This document shows, piece by piece, positions 1 through 8,521 of a stretch of 64,000 nt of DNA; within the stretch, counting starts at the first letter, position 1, and every line of letters starts with the position of its first letter. Under the pieces are notes generated by a model, which was given only the letters and a program-made list of their open reading frames with translations, searched no databases and was not told the DNA's origin. Location: assembly GCF_002009175.1 (NCBI RefSeq), contig NZ_CP018047.1, positions 124,001-188,000 on the forward strand. Direction: 5' to 3'. This stretch comes from Streptomyces niveus. GTDB taxonomy: Bacteria > Actinomycetota > Actinomycetes > Streptomycetales > Streptomycetaceae. The translations under genes were made by a program, and so were the position numbers.

Positions 1-45
1 GGCCCCGGTGACCACGGCCACCTTGCCTGCGAGTACGTCCGTCAT
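1..45 (-). CDS. SDR oxidoreductase, N-terminal end only
   Basis: The window edge cuts this gene: only the first 15 codons are visible, running off the left end. They read MTDVLAGKVAVVTGA, which is the first beta strand and the start of the glycine-rich NAD(P)-binding turn of a short-chain dehydrogenase/reductase. It is head-to-head with the TetR gene at 134 and shares a perfect inverted repeat with it, so it is probably that regulator's main target. The substrate cannot be judged from this fragment. Confidence 0.75.
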   Translation of the reverse strand, partial: MTDVLAGKVAVVTGA

Positions 46-63
46 GTCGCGCCCACTCCTCAG

Positions 64-116
64 TTCTTGACTCGTTCGTCCATAAAGCTAACCGTTATGG
101 ACGAACGAGTCAAGAA
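64..116. promoter_or_regulatory. Divergent promoter/operator: perfect 22-bp inverted repeat
   Basis: Bases 64-85 and 95-116 are perfect reverse complements separated by 9 bases. Each arm carries TTGACT (67-72 on the plus strand, 113-108 on the minus strand), which looks like a -35 box. On the minus strand TAGCTT at 90-85 lies 17 bases downstream and can serve as the -10 box for the SDR. The repeat therefore covers both core promoters, the expected position for autoregulation by the TetR protein at 134. Binding is inferred from layout. Confidence 0.7.
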
Positions 117-133
117 AGCGTAGACTTCTCCCC

Positions 134-730
134 ATGGCGCGACCTCGGAAGTTCGACGAGCAGCAGGTCCTGGACGCCGCGCGGGAGCGGTTCTGGGCGG
201 GCGGGTACGCCGCGACGCGCATGGAGGACATCGCCGCGGCGACGGGCCTCGGCAAGGGCAGCCTGTACGGCGCGTTCGGCGGAAAGCAGGAGCTGTTCCA
301 CCGCGTGTTCGACGAGTACTGCGGCTCAGTCGTCGAGGCCACAGCCCAGCAGCTGCGCGGCGACGACGTGAACGCGTACGCGCGGCTGTCCGCGCACGTC
401 CACGCGGTAGCGGCGGCTACCGCCGCAGACACCGCCCAGCGCGGATGCCTCCTGGCCAAGGCCGCCGCCGAGCTGGCCGAACACGACGAGACCGTCGCCA
501 AGCGGGCGCGCGCGGCCATCGAGGCGCTGCGCGCGCTGCTGGAGGACGACATCGCCGCCTGCCAGCGCAACGGCGACCTCGACGCGAACGCGGACCCCGG
601 GAAGCTGGCCGCGCTGGTGCTCGCCGTACTGCGGGGCATCGAGGCACTGGGCAAGGCCGGAGCGAACGAGGAGACACTGGCGGACATAGCCCGCACAGCC
701 CTCGCCGTACTGCCCCGCCCCACGGACTGA
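134..730 (+). CDS. TetR/AcrR family regulator
   Basis: A 198-residue protein with a typical N-terminal TetR helix-turn-helix (residues about 5-50: MARPRKFDEQQVLDAAR, then GLGKGSLYGAFGGKQELF as recognition helix and following helix). The rest is an all-helical ligand-binding domain with a CLLAKAA segment typical of the TetR_C group near reductases and electrophile-responsive regulators. It is divergent from the SDR at the left edge and starts 17 bases after the shared inverted repeat. Likely a repressor of that SDR and of itself; the inducer is unknown. Confidence 0.88.
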   Translation: MARPRKFDEQQVLDAARERFWAGGYAATRMEDIAAATGLGKGSLYGAFGGKQELFHRVFDEYCGSVVEATAQQLRGDDVNAYARLSAHVHAVAAATAADTAQRGCLLAKAAAELAEHDETVAKRARAAIEALRALLEDDIAACQRNGDLDANADPGKLAALVLAVLRGIEALGKAGANEETLADIARTALAVLPRPTD

Positions 731-989
731 CGGCCCCACCACGCCACGCCGTCAGGACTGCAGTCAGGGCCTGACGTGCGAGAAGTCCGGGACTGTGTGA
801 AGCAGCGTCGTGGTAACGGCCCGAATCCCTTCGGGGCCGACTCCTCCACCAGGGATGTCCAGAGACTGCAGTTCTTCGGGCTCGGACGCCAGTGTTCCGG
901 ACGGTGGGTGCGGACCCTTTGCGGGGGCTCGACTGAGTATCTGGCCTGACCGGCGTGACTCGTGCGCCGCCGATGCACCTGCCGAACGT
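731..989. other. Non-coding stretch after TetR, no gene seen
   Basis: I see no supported gene between the TetR stop and the ilvB relic. Long open frames on both strands here are shadows caused by high GC. The same holds for 1123-1280 on the other side of the relic. Confidence 0.5.
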
Positions 990-1122
990 GCCGGGGTGAC
1001 CAGGTTGGTGGCGCCCGGCCCGATGTTGCGATGCGCACCCCGACCTTGCCGCTTGCCTGCGCGTAGCCCGTTGCGGCATGACCCGCGCCCAGCTCCTGGC
1101 GGACCAGGATGTGTTGCAGACG
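990..1122 (-). pseudogene. Acetolactate synthase (ilvB-type) internal fragment
   Basis: The minus strand reads LQHILVRQELGAGHAATGYA, then QASGKVGVRIATS, and after a one-base frame change GATNLVTP. This is the conserved pyrimidine-binding segment of thiamine-diphosphate enzymes of the acetolactate synthase type, including the catalytic Glu of the RxELGAGHAA motif. Only about 45 codons survive. A stop lies just upstream and homology ends after NLVTP, so nothing functional can be made. It is a scrap left by rearrangement. Confidence 0.6.
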
Positions 1123-1280
1123 CTAAGGGCCCGCAGAAGAACAACATGAGGGTGACGCGCTGGCCTGCGATGTCAAGTCTCAGAACCAGCAGCTTAATCC
1201 TCTGCAAGCCCTAAGGGCTGTCCCGCAATCGATGACCAGGTGCTATGGGGTAGTCCGCGGGCTCGTATGCAAGTCGGGGC

Positions 1281-1487
1281 TCACCTGCCGCCCGACGTGA
1301 TCCATGGCCATTTGACGGTACAGACCACGACAGGGGCGACGAGCATGGCCAGCAGCCACAGGCCCACGCTCGCTGGAGAGTAGATGTAGTGGCTCCACTG
1401 CTCTGGCAGGGGCGACGGCGCGAGTAGGAGCGCGATCAGTGCGGCCCATGTGACCAGCACTGCTGCTGCCATGCGTGCTGCGGCCAC
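1281..1487 (-). CDS. Small predicted membrane protein
   Basis: A 68-residue open frame with two clear hydrophobic segments: about residues 4-24 (AAAVLVTWAALIALLLAP) and 40-58 (VGLWLLAMLVAPVVVCTV), separated by a short polar loop with aromatic residues. I do not recognise the family. The regular hydrophobic pattern argues against a random shadow, but no strong ribosome-binding site is seen, and its 5' end overlaps the decayed transposase on the other strand, so it may itself be a remnant. Confidence 0.35.
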   Translation of the reverse strand: MAAARMAAAVLVTWAALIALLLAPSPLPEQWSHYIYSPASVGLWLLAMLVAPVVVCTVKWPWITSGGR

Positions 1488-1770
1488 CTCTGTCGGCCCC
1501 CTCGGTCCGCAGGGGCCGACCGTGGAGCCTTCCGCTGGAGGACCGAACTCTGCTGGTCGCGGCGTACTGGCACACGAACCTGACGATGCGGCAGCTCGCC
1601 CCGCTGTTCGGGGTGTCCAAGTCGGCGGCCGACCGGATCATCGACCACCTCGGGCCACTGTCCGCTCTTCAGCCCCGCAAACGGTTCGCCAAGGACACCG
1701 TGCTCATCGTGGAGACGGCACCCTGGTCCCCACCCGCGACCACACAATCGCCGAGCGCTCGAAGAACTAG
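1475..1770 (+). pseudogene. Outer IS5-type transposase, 5' part
   Basis: From a GTG start the frame gives RRGRPWSLPLEDRTLLVAAY followed by LTMRQLAPLFGVSKSAADRI, the N-terminal helix-turn-helix of a Streptomyces IS5-superfamily (DDE_Tnp_4) transposase. At about 1712 the frame changes: VLIV continues as DGTLVPTRDHTIAERSKN in the neighbouring frame. Homology stops at 1767, where another IS is inserted. The same protein resumes at 2673 (VVVGRPLVGNRNDCKAWEES), so the inner element split this gene, with loss of roughly 17 codons. Confidence 0.75.
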
Positions 1771-2672
1771 GCCGTCTCGTTCGGATCATCTGATCGTTGG
1801 TCCGGGTGTGCCGTTGACCGACGCGCAGTGGGCGCGGATTGAGCCGTTGCTGCCGGACCGGACAGCCCCGACGGGGCGGCCGGTGGCGGGATCACCGAGA
1901 GGTGATCGACGCGATCGCGTGGAAGTTCTAAACCGGATCGCAGTGGGTGCACCGGCCGGAGAAGTACGGCAACTGGCGGGTGGTCTACAACCGGTTGAGG
2001 ATGTGGGCCGTCGACAGCACCTGGGAGCGGGTCCTCACCGCGCTCATGGCCCAGGCCGACGCCGACGAGGACCTGAACCGGGCGGTCTCGGTGGACTCCA
2101 CGATCGTGCGCGCACATCAGCACGCGGCCGGGGCCCGTAAAAAGGGTCCCCGGCCGGCGAGCCGCACGATCATGCCATCGGCCGGTCCCGCGGCGGGCTG
2201 ACCACGAAGGTCCACCTCACGGCCGACGACCGGTGCGGGCCCCTGGCCTTCGTGCTGACCGCCGGGCAGGCAGGCGACGCACCCGCCTTCACCCACGTGA
2301 TGGCCCGCCTGCGCGTTCCCCGACCACGGGGACGGCCCCACACCCGGCCCGATGTGGTCCTGGCCGACAAGGAGTACTCCTCCCGCGCGATCCGCGAGCA
2401 CCCGCGCAAACGCGGAATCCGGGCAGCCATCCCTATCCCGGCCGATCAACGGGGCCACCGACTGCGCCGGAGCAGCGAGGGCGGCAGACCGCCCGCGTTC
2501 GACCGCAACGCATACAAGCAGCGAAACACCGTCGAGCGCTGCATCAACAAGCTGAAGCAATGGCGCGGCATCGCCGCCCGCTACGGCAAGACCGCAGCCA
2601 TCTACCTCGCTGGACTCCACCTCGCAGGCATCTTCATCTGGTCGGCCCGATGATCCGAACCCCAGCCCCTTA
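1771..2672 (+). mobile_element. Inner IS5-family element inserted in an older transposase
   Basis: An approximately 0.9-kb insertion bounded by a 12-bp inverted repeat, GTTCGGATCATC at 1779-1790 and its complement at 2649-2660. Outside the repeats the ends diverge, so the exact tips are uncertain. The flanks read CTAG on the left and TTAA on the right; both fit the YTAR-type targets used by IS5 relatives but they are not an identical duplication. Its transposase is inactivated, so the copy is dead. Confidence 0.7.
1808..2653 (+). pseudogene. Inner IS5-family transposase, frameshifted and with a nonsense codon
   Basis: Starts VPLTDAQWARIEPLLPDR, the usual opening of this IS5 group. Near 1880 the frame shifts to WRDHREVIDAIAWKF, where a TAA at 1929-1931 stands where related proteins have a Gln codon (FQTGSQW). 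It continues as EKYGNWRVVYNRLRMWAVDS and VSVDSTIVRAHQHAAGARKK, the segment with the first catalytic Asp. Another shift lies near 2185 before LTTKVHLTADDRCGPLAFVL. The end, NTVERCINKLKQWRGIAARY, carries the catalytic Glu region. Two frameshifts plus a stop make it non-functional. Confidence 0.85.
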
Positions 2673-2747
2673 AGCGTCGTGGTGGGTCGGCCGCTTGTCG
2701 GAAACCGCAACGACTGCAAGGCGTGGGAGGAATCCGGCGCGCGCCCG
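2673..2747 (+). pseudogene. Outer IS5-type transposase, 3' continuation
   Basis: Immediately after the inner element the sequence resumes VVVGRPLVGNRNDCKAWEES, the segment that normally follows ERSKNYR in the transposase begun at 1475. Homology is lost after about 25 codons, so the outer element is also truncated at its 3' side, beside the alpha/beta hydrolase. Confidence 0.65.
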
Positions 2748-2813
2748 GTCCGCCTCGGCCTCCCCGGAGACGCATGGCCGGACCGGGCGCGATACGTCAC
2801 TTCCAAGGGGGCG

Positions 2814-3587
2814 TCACGCCGGGAGGCCCTCCCAGAACTCCGCGAGGACCTTCGCGCCCAGCGCGGGATCTTCCAGCATCCACCAGTGCCCGAGCCCCGT
2901 GAGCGTCGCCGACCGGGCACCGGCCCGCTCAGCTGCCCGGCGTCGCTGCTCCAGACTGCCGACCGCGTGGTCCTCGGTGGCAATCAGTACCAGGCCCGGG
3001 CGGGCCGCGGCTGCGGCCAGATCACGGCCTCTGTCTGCAAGCGCGGGCTGCCGGGCGGAACGGTAGAGGGAGAGGACTGCCTTGCCCATCTCCACGGTCT
3101 GACCGGCCGCGACCTTCCCGGCAGCCGGCTCCGGGATGCCCCCCTGGACATTGATCGCCACTCGGTCGGGAAGCTCCGCCCCCACGAGTTCTCCGATGGC
3201 GCGCTCACCCTCGCCCGGCGTCATCATGATCTGCGCATAGGGGTGCCACACGTAGTCGGGCTCGAAGACGCCGGCCACGTCCGAGATCCAGCTGTGCAGA
3301 AGGTCCGGACGGCTGATCGCCACGTTGACGGCGTGCACGCCGCCGAAGTCGTGACCGACAAGATCCACAGGTGCGCCGAACGCGGACAGCTCCCCCACCA
3401 GCCAGTCCCGGTAACCCTCAACGGTGGCGCTGAAACCATCGGGCCGGGGCGCCCCGAAGGCGGGCGGCGACAGCCGCACCACATCGCGGTGCCCGAGCTT
3501 CTCAAGCTCCTCCAGCAACGGTTCCCAGACGGCGGAGGTCTCGGGAAGCCCGTGAACGAGAACCTTGGTACGGGTTTCCTTGCCCAT
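2814..3587 (-). CDS. Alpha/beta hydrolase with Asp nucleophile
   Basis: A 257-residue single-domain alpha/beta hydrolase. The oxyanion-loop motif HG is at residues 12-13 and the nucleophile elbow is VGHDFGG, placing Asp80 as nucleophile. This is the pattern of epoxide hydrolases and haloalkane dehalogenases rather than Ser esterases. A likely acid lies at TEDH (about 204-207) and the catalytic His in GLGHWW (H234). It starts with a strong purine-rich site (GAGCGAAAAAATG). No partner gene is adjacent; the next gene downstream is an unrelated IS remnant. The substrate is unknown. Confidence 0.85.
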   Translation of the reverse strand: MGKETRTKVLVHGLPETSAVWEPLLEELEKLGHRDVVRLSPPAFGAPRPDGFSATVEGYRDWLVGELSAFGAPVDLVGHDFGGVHAVNVAISRPDLLHSWISDVAGVFEPDYVWHPYAQIMMTPGEGERAIGELVGAELPDRVAINVQGGIPEPAAGKVAAGQTVEMGKAVLSLYRSARQPALADRGRDLAAAAARPGLVLIATEDHAVGSLEQRRRAAERAGARSATLTGLGHWWMLEDPALGAKVLAEFWEGLPA

Positions 3588-3779
3588 TTTTTCGCTCCTG
3601 ACGCTCGATGTGTTCGCTCCGGGGGGCGTCCCGGCGGCGCACTCAAGCGGTCCGTGCGCCGCGCCCAGAGCAGCTGTTTGGAGTCGGGGTGTTGCTGTGG
3701 TGAGAGGGGATGAGCGGGAAGGCGTCGGTCAGCCGAGACGGGAAATGGCCGAATGCGCGTGGTCCCCGGAAGGTCAAGC

Positions 3780-3890
3780 TCAGGCGGGCGTCTTCGAGAG
3801 CGCGCTCACGATCTCGTCGACGCGGTCTTGGCATCGCCGAAGAGCATCCAGGAGTTCTCTCGGAAGAACAGCGCATCCGGCGCTCGGTCT
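3780..3890 (-). pseudogene. NAD(P) transhydrogenase beta subunit (pntB), 3' end only
   Basis: The minus strand encodes ALFFRENSWMLFGDAK and then, after a one-base frame change, DRVDEIVSALSKTPA followed by a stop. This matches the very C-terminus of PntB, where the MLFGDAK motif belongs to the NADP-binding domain III. Nothing else of pntA or pntB is present. The rest of the 3588-3900 gap holds no gene I can recognise. Confidence 0.55.
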
Positions 3891-3900
3891 GCTGCAGACC

Positions 3901-5001
3901 TCATGACGAGAGGCCGGCAGCGAAGCTGTGCACACTCTGGACGGTCGCCTCGTACATCTCCGGGACAGCGGCCCGAAACATCAGATCGCCCGCGTGGCCT
4001 GTGCCGGCCACAGTCCGAAACGTTGACTCGACGCCGGCCTCAACGAGGGCGCGGTGGTAGGCGAGCCCCTCGTCACGCAGCGGGTCGAGCTCGTTGACGG
4101 AGATGGCATGCGGTGGCAGCCCGGCCAGGTCCTGCGCGGTTGCATGGATGGGCCAGCAAAGGGGATCGGTGGCGTGCTCGGCACCGGGATCGTAGACCTC
4201 GGCGAAAATGGCAGCGGCATCGCAAGCCATGAGGTAGCCATCGTTCTCGACGAGCGACGGAAATGCCGCTTCGCGCTCCTCGGCGCTGCGGCCGTAGAGT
4301 CCGGAGATGCACGGGACCAGGGAGTAGACGCCGTCGACGGCCGCAAGCCTTCCCTCGCGCTTGGCGCGAATCGCGGTGGCGAGCGCGAGGTTGCCCCCGC
4401 CCGACTCGCCCGCGACTGTGAGTGTGGATATCCCCAGTTCCTCACGGTGCTTGTGCACCCAGTCAAGCGCTGTCGCGCAGTCGTCGAGGCCGGCCGGGAA
4501 CGGGTGAGGACCAAGTCGGCCACCGCCGTTGCGGAATTCGACGCCGACGACGACAAGACCGCCGGCGGCCAGCTCGTCGTGGAACCGCGCGTAGATGGGG
4601 CCCGAGCCTTGGAGCATGACCATGCCGCCCCCGTGCAGGTAGACGATGCCGGGTAGTGGGGCGGAGGGAGCCGCGGGCCGCGACACGTACAGCTGGATGT
4701 CGTTCCCGGCAGGACCGGGGATCGTCTCGGTGTGGTGGTCAAGGCCGACGATCGGGTCCAGGTCGGCGACGAGCGTGGCAAAGAGCCGCTCGGACCCGGC
4801 CTCCGCAGCCGTGACGAACTCAAGAAGTTGCTCCCGCGAGGCGTCGGGGCCGAGCGGGGCAGGCACGGTGTCGTGATCCAAACCGAACCTTGCCAGTGCT
4901 TCCACAACTCGTGGATCGGTGCGCGGGTCGGTGCGCAGGTTCAGAGCGTCGTCGCCCAGGCGTCCGGGCCGCTCATTCGCCTTCGTGCTGTCCGATGTCA
5001 T
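3901..5001 (-). CDS. HSL-family alpha/beta hydrolase (esterase)
   Basis: About 366 residues. It carries the hormone-sensitive-lipase family signature HGGGMVM (oxyanion hole) and the nucleophile elbow GESGGGN, with catalytic Asp/His expected in NELDPLRDEG and GTGHAGD near the C-terminus. The frame extends upstream to 5088, but AGAAGG lies just before two adjacent ATGs at 5004 and 5001, so the start is placed there. The group hydrolyses short acyl esters. The gene is head-to-head with a TetR regulator and separated by an AT-rich palindrome, suggesting substrate-inducible expression. Confidence 0.88.
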   Translation of the reverse strand: MTSDSTKANERPGRLGDDALNLRTDPRTDPRVVEALARFGLDHDTVPAPLGPDASREQLLEFVTAAEAGSERLFATLVADLDPIVGLDHHTETIPGPAGNDIQLYVSRPAAPSAPLPGIVYLHGGGMVMLQGSGPIYARFHDELAAGGLVVVGVEFRNGGGRLGPHPFPAGLDDCATALDWVHKHREELGISTLTVAGESGGGNLALATAIRAKREGRLAAVDGVYSLVPCISGLYGRSAEEREAAFPSLVENDGYLMACDAAAIFAEVYDPGAEHATDPLCWPIHATAQDLAGLPPHAISVNELDPLRDEGLAYHRALVEAGVESTFRTVAGTGHAGDLMFRAAVPEMYEATVQSVHSFAAGLSS

Positions 5002-5344
5002 CATTACGCCTTCTTTCGCCGCCCGCCGACGGCGGGCCGGTTTGGGTGGATTGAGCAGAGCGCCGATGAACCTCTTGCCACGGGACAACGGTTCATGGAC
5101 ACCATCTCCGCACGCCTCACGCGTACTTCTAGGGCTCCGGCGTCCACGGGGCGGCCCGGGGGGTTCTCACTGCGGCGCCGAGGTTCAGGTCGAGCGCGTT
5201 CGCCCAGACGTCGTCCGAGCCGTCGAGGGGGTCGTCGAACGATTCCTCGGACAAGGACCCGGGGCACGAGAGCTCGCTTGTCAGCAAGGCGCAGGTCCAT
5301 GTCTCTCCTGCAGGGTGCGCACGATCCATAAATGAAACTCGACA

Positions 5345-5370
5345 GTATCAGATCAATTGCAAATTGATAC
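5345..5370. promoter_or_regulatory. AT-rich operator palindrome between esterase and TetR
   Basis: GTATCA (5345-5350) and TGATAC (5365-5370) flank a nested repeat ATCAATT-gca-AATTGAT (5352-5368). This AT-rich palindrome stands out in very GC-rich DNA. It lies in the divergent promoter region of the esterase and the TetR gene at 5422, so it is the likely TetR binding site. Confidence 0.6.
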
Positions 5371-5421
5371 ATGCATGAATCACTTATGCTCGGTAGAGTG
5401 ACCTCGGACATGGGAGGCGCG

Positions 5422-6048
5422 ATGAGAGACACCGGCCCCCCGCGACGGGTGCGGGCAGACGCGGAACGCAGCACAGCTCGAATCCTGGAGGCGGCCGAGG
5501 CCGTGCTTGCCGTTGACTCGACCGCTTCACTGGAGCGGATCGCCGACGCGGCCGGGCTCACCCGAGTCACGATCCACCGCCGTTTCTCCTCCCGGAAAGC
5601 CCTCATCGATGCTTTGAGCGCGCGGCTCAATGAGCAATATCTGCTCGCGCTCAAGCAGGCGCGAGCGGAGACAGCGCCCCCGGCGGTTGCACTGCACCGC
5701 CTGACGGAGATCATTTTTGAGCTCAAGATCAGCCACCGGTTCACCATGGACCTCAACTCGGACTCCCTGACGGGCAGGCCGCTCCTCAGCCGAGAGGCTG
5801 CGGACGGTCTCGACGCGCTGTTCGCACGGCTGTACGCCGCCGGAGCGATCACTTCGGCCGACCCGGCATGGGGACGCCAGCTCTATCTGACGCTCCTGTG
5901 CGAGGTGGGCGGACTGCCCGAGGACGCGCCCGGCCTGAACTCCGCGGGGAACGACCCGTCAGACAAAGCGGGAGCCCGGACCGATCTGCTGGTCACCACG
6001 GTGATCGGCGCCCTCGGCGGACGGAACGGTCGCGCCACGGCCCAGTAG
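5422..6048 (+). CDS. TetR family regulator
   Basis: A protein of about 208 residues. The helix-turn-helix runs STARILEAAEAVLAVDS, then DAAGLTRVTIHRRFSSRKAL, a clear TetR DNA-binding domain with a THRVTIHR-type recognition helix. Upstream in-frame ATGs exist at 5371, but GGGAGG four bases before the ATG at 5422 and the palindrome ending at 5370 favour 5422. Divergent from the HSL-family esterase, which it probably represses. The C-terminal ligand domain is not diagnostic. Confidence 0.85.
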   Translation: MRDTGPPRRVRADAERSTARILEAAEAVLAVDSTASLERIADAAGLTRVTIHRRFSSRKALIDALSARLNEQYLLALKQARAETAPPAVALHRLTEIIFELKISHRFTMDLNSDSLTGRPLLSREAADGLDALFARLYAAGAITSADPAWGRQLYLTLLCEVGGLPEDAPGLNSAGNDPSDKAGARTDLLVTTVIGALGGRNGRATAQ

Positions 6049-6270
6049 CCGACGCAACCGCCGAGCAACGGCAACGCACCGCGATGGCGCGGGCCTTGCC
6101 CCAAGACGGGGACGGTGCCCGACTCGGCCGGCCGGTGCTCCCAGTAGTGGCTTCGCATCACGTCCGCGCCATGACATTCCTGGCAGCCATACATGACGCA
6201 GTGTCACTGGTGTACCGGCAGCTCCGCCCAGACACTGGCTGAACGATGTCTGAAAATATCTGGCGCCTGC

Positions 6271-7023
6271 TCAGATCTGGTTCGCGCCACCATCGACGTA
6301 GATATTCGCGCCGACGACGTAGCTGCTCTGCCCCGAGGCCAGGAACGCCACGACCGCGGCGGCCTCCTCAGGCTGCCCAATGCGGCCCTTGGGCACGGTC
6401 GTGGCGACATTCTCCTTGACGGCCCGTGCTGTCTCCTCGTCGCCGAAAACGGCCGTGCCCCCGGGGGTCTCGATGAATCCCGGCGAGATCACGTTGACCC
6501 GGATGCCACGGTCCTTGAGCTCGTTGGACCACGTCCGCGCGAAGGACCGGACGGCCGCCTTCGACGCCGCGTACGCGCCGAACGCCTCAATTCCGCGGTC
6601 GCCGGCCGTGGAACCGACCAGGACGACCGAGGCTCCGTCGTTGAGCAGCGGCAACGCCTTCTTCACCGTGAACAGGGTGCCTCGGACGTTGACATCGAAG
6701 GTGTGGTCGAAGTGCTCCTCGGTGGTGTGTTCCAGCGTCACGAACGCGCCGACCGCCGCGTTCGCGACGAGCACGTCCAGCCCTGTGCCCCGTGCCCGGA
6801 CGGCCTCGTACAGCCGGTCGAGGTCCTCCGGCTTCGCGATGTCGCCGACGACAGCGGTGGCCCGGTCCGCTCCGATGGTCTTGACGGCGGCCTCCAGTTC
6901 GGACTGGCGCCGGCCGGTGACGAACACGTACGCGCCCTCGTCCGCCAGCCGTACGGCGGTGGCCAGACCGATACCGGTGCTGCCCCCGGTGACCACCGAC
7001 GTCTTGCCTTCCAGCTGTCCCAT
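6271..7023 (-). CDS. SDR family oxidoreductase
   Basis: A 250-residue classical SDR. It shows the cofactor motif TGGSTGIG, the NAAVG motif (NNAG variant), catalytic Ser in GSTAG, and YAASK (Tyr-xxx-Lys), ending with the usual VDGGANQI tail. TGRRQ after strand 2 suggests NADPH preference. The open frame starts earlier (7098), but ATG at 7023 follows GGAG at a suitable distance and matches family length. Divergent from the AraC-type regulator at 7146, its likely activator. Substrate unknown; a ketone or aldehyde reductase. Confidence 0.9.
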   Translation of the reverse strand: MGQLEGKTSVVTGGSTGIGLATAVRLADEGAYVFVTGRRQSELEAAVKTIGADRATAVVGDIAKPEDLDRLYEAVRARGTGLDVLVANAAVGAFVTLEHTTEEHFDHTFDVNVRGTLFTVKKALPLLNDGASVVLVGSTAGDRGIEAFGAYAASKAAVRSFARTWSNELKDRGIRVNVISPGFIETPGGTAVFGDEETARAVKENVATTVPKGRIGQPEEAAAVVAFLASGQSSYVVGANIYVDGGANQI

Positions 7024-7085
7024 GTGGGTGTCTCCATCACTCTCTCGATGCCGATCCGTTCGATATCGATCCTGCGGGAGGTCGG

Positions 7086-7117
7086 GGATACTATCCATGA
7101 CGCAAAGTCCGGTATCC
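7086..7117. promoter_or_regulatory. Inverted repeat in SDR/AraC intergenic region
   Basis: GGATAC (7086-7091) and GTATCC (7112-7117) form an inverted repeat with a 20-base spacer, between the SDR and the AraC-type gene. The placement suits a regulator site, but the match is short and function is inferred. Confidence 0.35.
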
Positions 7118-7145
7118 TTTACGTATCGTCCAGGAGGTGTCGTCG

Positions 7146-8246
7146 GTGCTCGGGTTTGGAGATCCAGTGGCTGACTCGATCGGCCTGCTCCGGCCCCGCA
7201 CGGTGATCGGGCCCAATCTCCGGGCCGCAGGAGAGTGGGCTTTGCGCTTCGACACGTTCCTTCACGTGCGGGTGGGGGGCGTCGTGCGCGGCACGTGCTG
7301 GTTGATCCTCGAAGGGCACGAGCCGGTGCTCTTGCGGGAGGGTGACACCTTCATGCTGGGCAACCCGCCGCCTTACGTGCTGGCCAGCACGCCCGGCGCG
7401 AGCCCGCGCCCTGCGGAGCCGTTGTGGGCGGGTGCCGAGGACGGGTTCGTGCGGATCGGCCCGGAGTCCGAGGAGGACGTCTACCTCTGCGTCGGGCACA
7501 TCGCGTTCGACGACAGGAACGCGGAACTCCTGACCAGCCTTCTGCCGCCGCTCGTGATCGTCCGCGTGGCCGATCCCCATGGCAGGCGGCTCGCGCAGCT
7601 GACCGATCTCCTGGCCACCGAGGTCGGGGTCGCCGCCGCAGGCGGCCCGCTGGTGCAGAACCACCTCGCACAGATCCTGCTCGTGCACATGCTGCGTGCT
7701 CACGCCGCTCAGACAGATCGGCCCACCGGCTGGCTGGGCGCCCTGAACGAGGACGGCATCGGTGCCGCCCTGCGTGCCGTGCACGCGGACGTGGCCCACT
7801 CCTGGACCCTCAAGGAGCTCGCCGAGATCAGCCACATGTCGCGTTCCGCGTTCGCCCAGGCATTCAAGAACCACGTCGGGACCACGCCGTTGGAGTACCT
7901 GATCCAATGGCGCATCAGCCTCGCCCGCGACGCCCTCGCCCGCGACACCCTGTCGATCTCCGAACTCGCACGCGCCACGGGCTACCTGTCCGAGAGCGCG
8001 TTCAGCACCGCGTTCCGCCGCGTGGTCGGCTCATCACCCGCACAGTTCCGAAGCCGGGCACGGCAGCCACCGCGCCCGGCCGCGAACAGAAGCTCAAGGA
8101 AGCGCCCTGTGCTCAGCGGCGCCGCTCCCGCCGGCGACGAAGACACCAGCACACCGCCCGCCGACACCACTACCAGCGACGCGGACACGCGTCATACACG
8201 CGACTGCAGTACCAGCGGTGCCGCAGTGGGTGTCGACAGGGCGTAA
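7146..8246 (+). CDS. AraC family regulator with cupin-type ligand domain
   Basis: About 366 residues. The N-terminal half is an AraC-type cupin_6 sensory domain (GTCWLILEGHEPVLLREGDT). The C-terminal double helix-turn-helix is clear: WTLKELAEISHMSRSAFAQA and SISELARATGYLSESAFSTA followed by FRRVVGSSPAQF. Start chosen at GTG 7146, eight bases after AGGAGG; the earlier GTG overlaps that site. About 60 extra residues rich in Arg, Thr, Asp and Ser follow the second motif, unusual for the family and possibly a 3' frame extension. It is divergent from the SDR at 6271; this pairing is common in actinobacteria. Confidence 0.87.
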   Translation: MLGFGDPVADSIGLLRPRTVIGPNLRAAGEWALRFDTFLHVRVGGVVRGTCWLILEGHEPVLLREGDTFMLGNPPPYVLASTPGASPRPAEPLWAGAEDGFVRIGPESEEDVYLCVGHIAFDDRNAELLTSLLPPLVIVRVADPHGRRLAQLTDLLATEVGVAAAGGPLVQNHLAQILLVHMLRAHAAQTDRPTGWLGALNEDGIGAALRAVHADVAHSWTLKELAEISHMSRSAFAQAFKNHVGTTPLEYLIQWRISLARDALARDTLSISELARATGYLSESAFSTAFRRVVGSSPAQFRSRARQPPRPAANRSSRKRPVLSGAAPAGDEDTSTPPADTTTSDADTRHTRDCSTSGAAVGVDRA

Positions 8247-8521
8247 CCGGCGGCCCCTCGACCGCAGTTGAGCTTGGTGTGACGCGCGGCCACTTGAAGA
8301 AGATCGGCTTGCGGCGGCGGGCGCTGCCCGCGGGAGAGATCGCGGGCTAGATTCGAACGCACAGGGGCCCCGCCCGTAGGGCGGTGGCTAGGAATGCAGT
8401 TCACCCCACAACCGCCGCTGCCTGCGATGACGCCGGATCAAGCACACCGTCCCCGAACTGGGGAACCAGCAGGCCAATCGCCAAACGGCGGGGCAGCAAC
8501 GGCGGCCTACCACCAACCGGC

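Noticed and set aside
88..1038. Long minus-strand open frames opposite the first TetR gene
   Set aside because: They are antisense to a clear TetR gene, are rich in Arg, Ser and Ala as expected from GC-rich shadow frames, and show no domain except the short ilvB piece noted separately.
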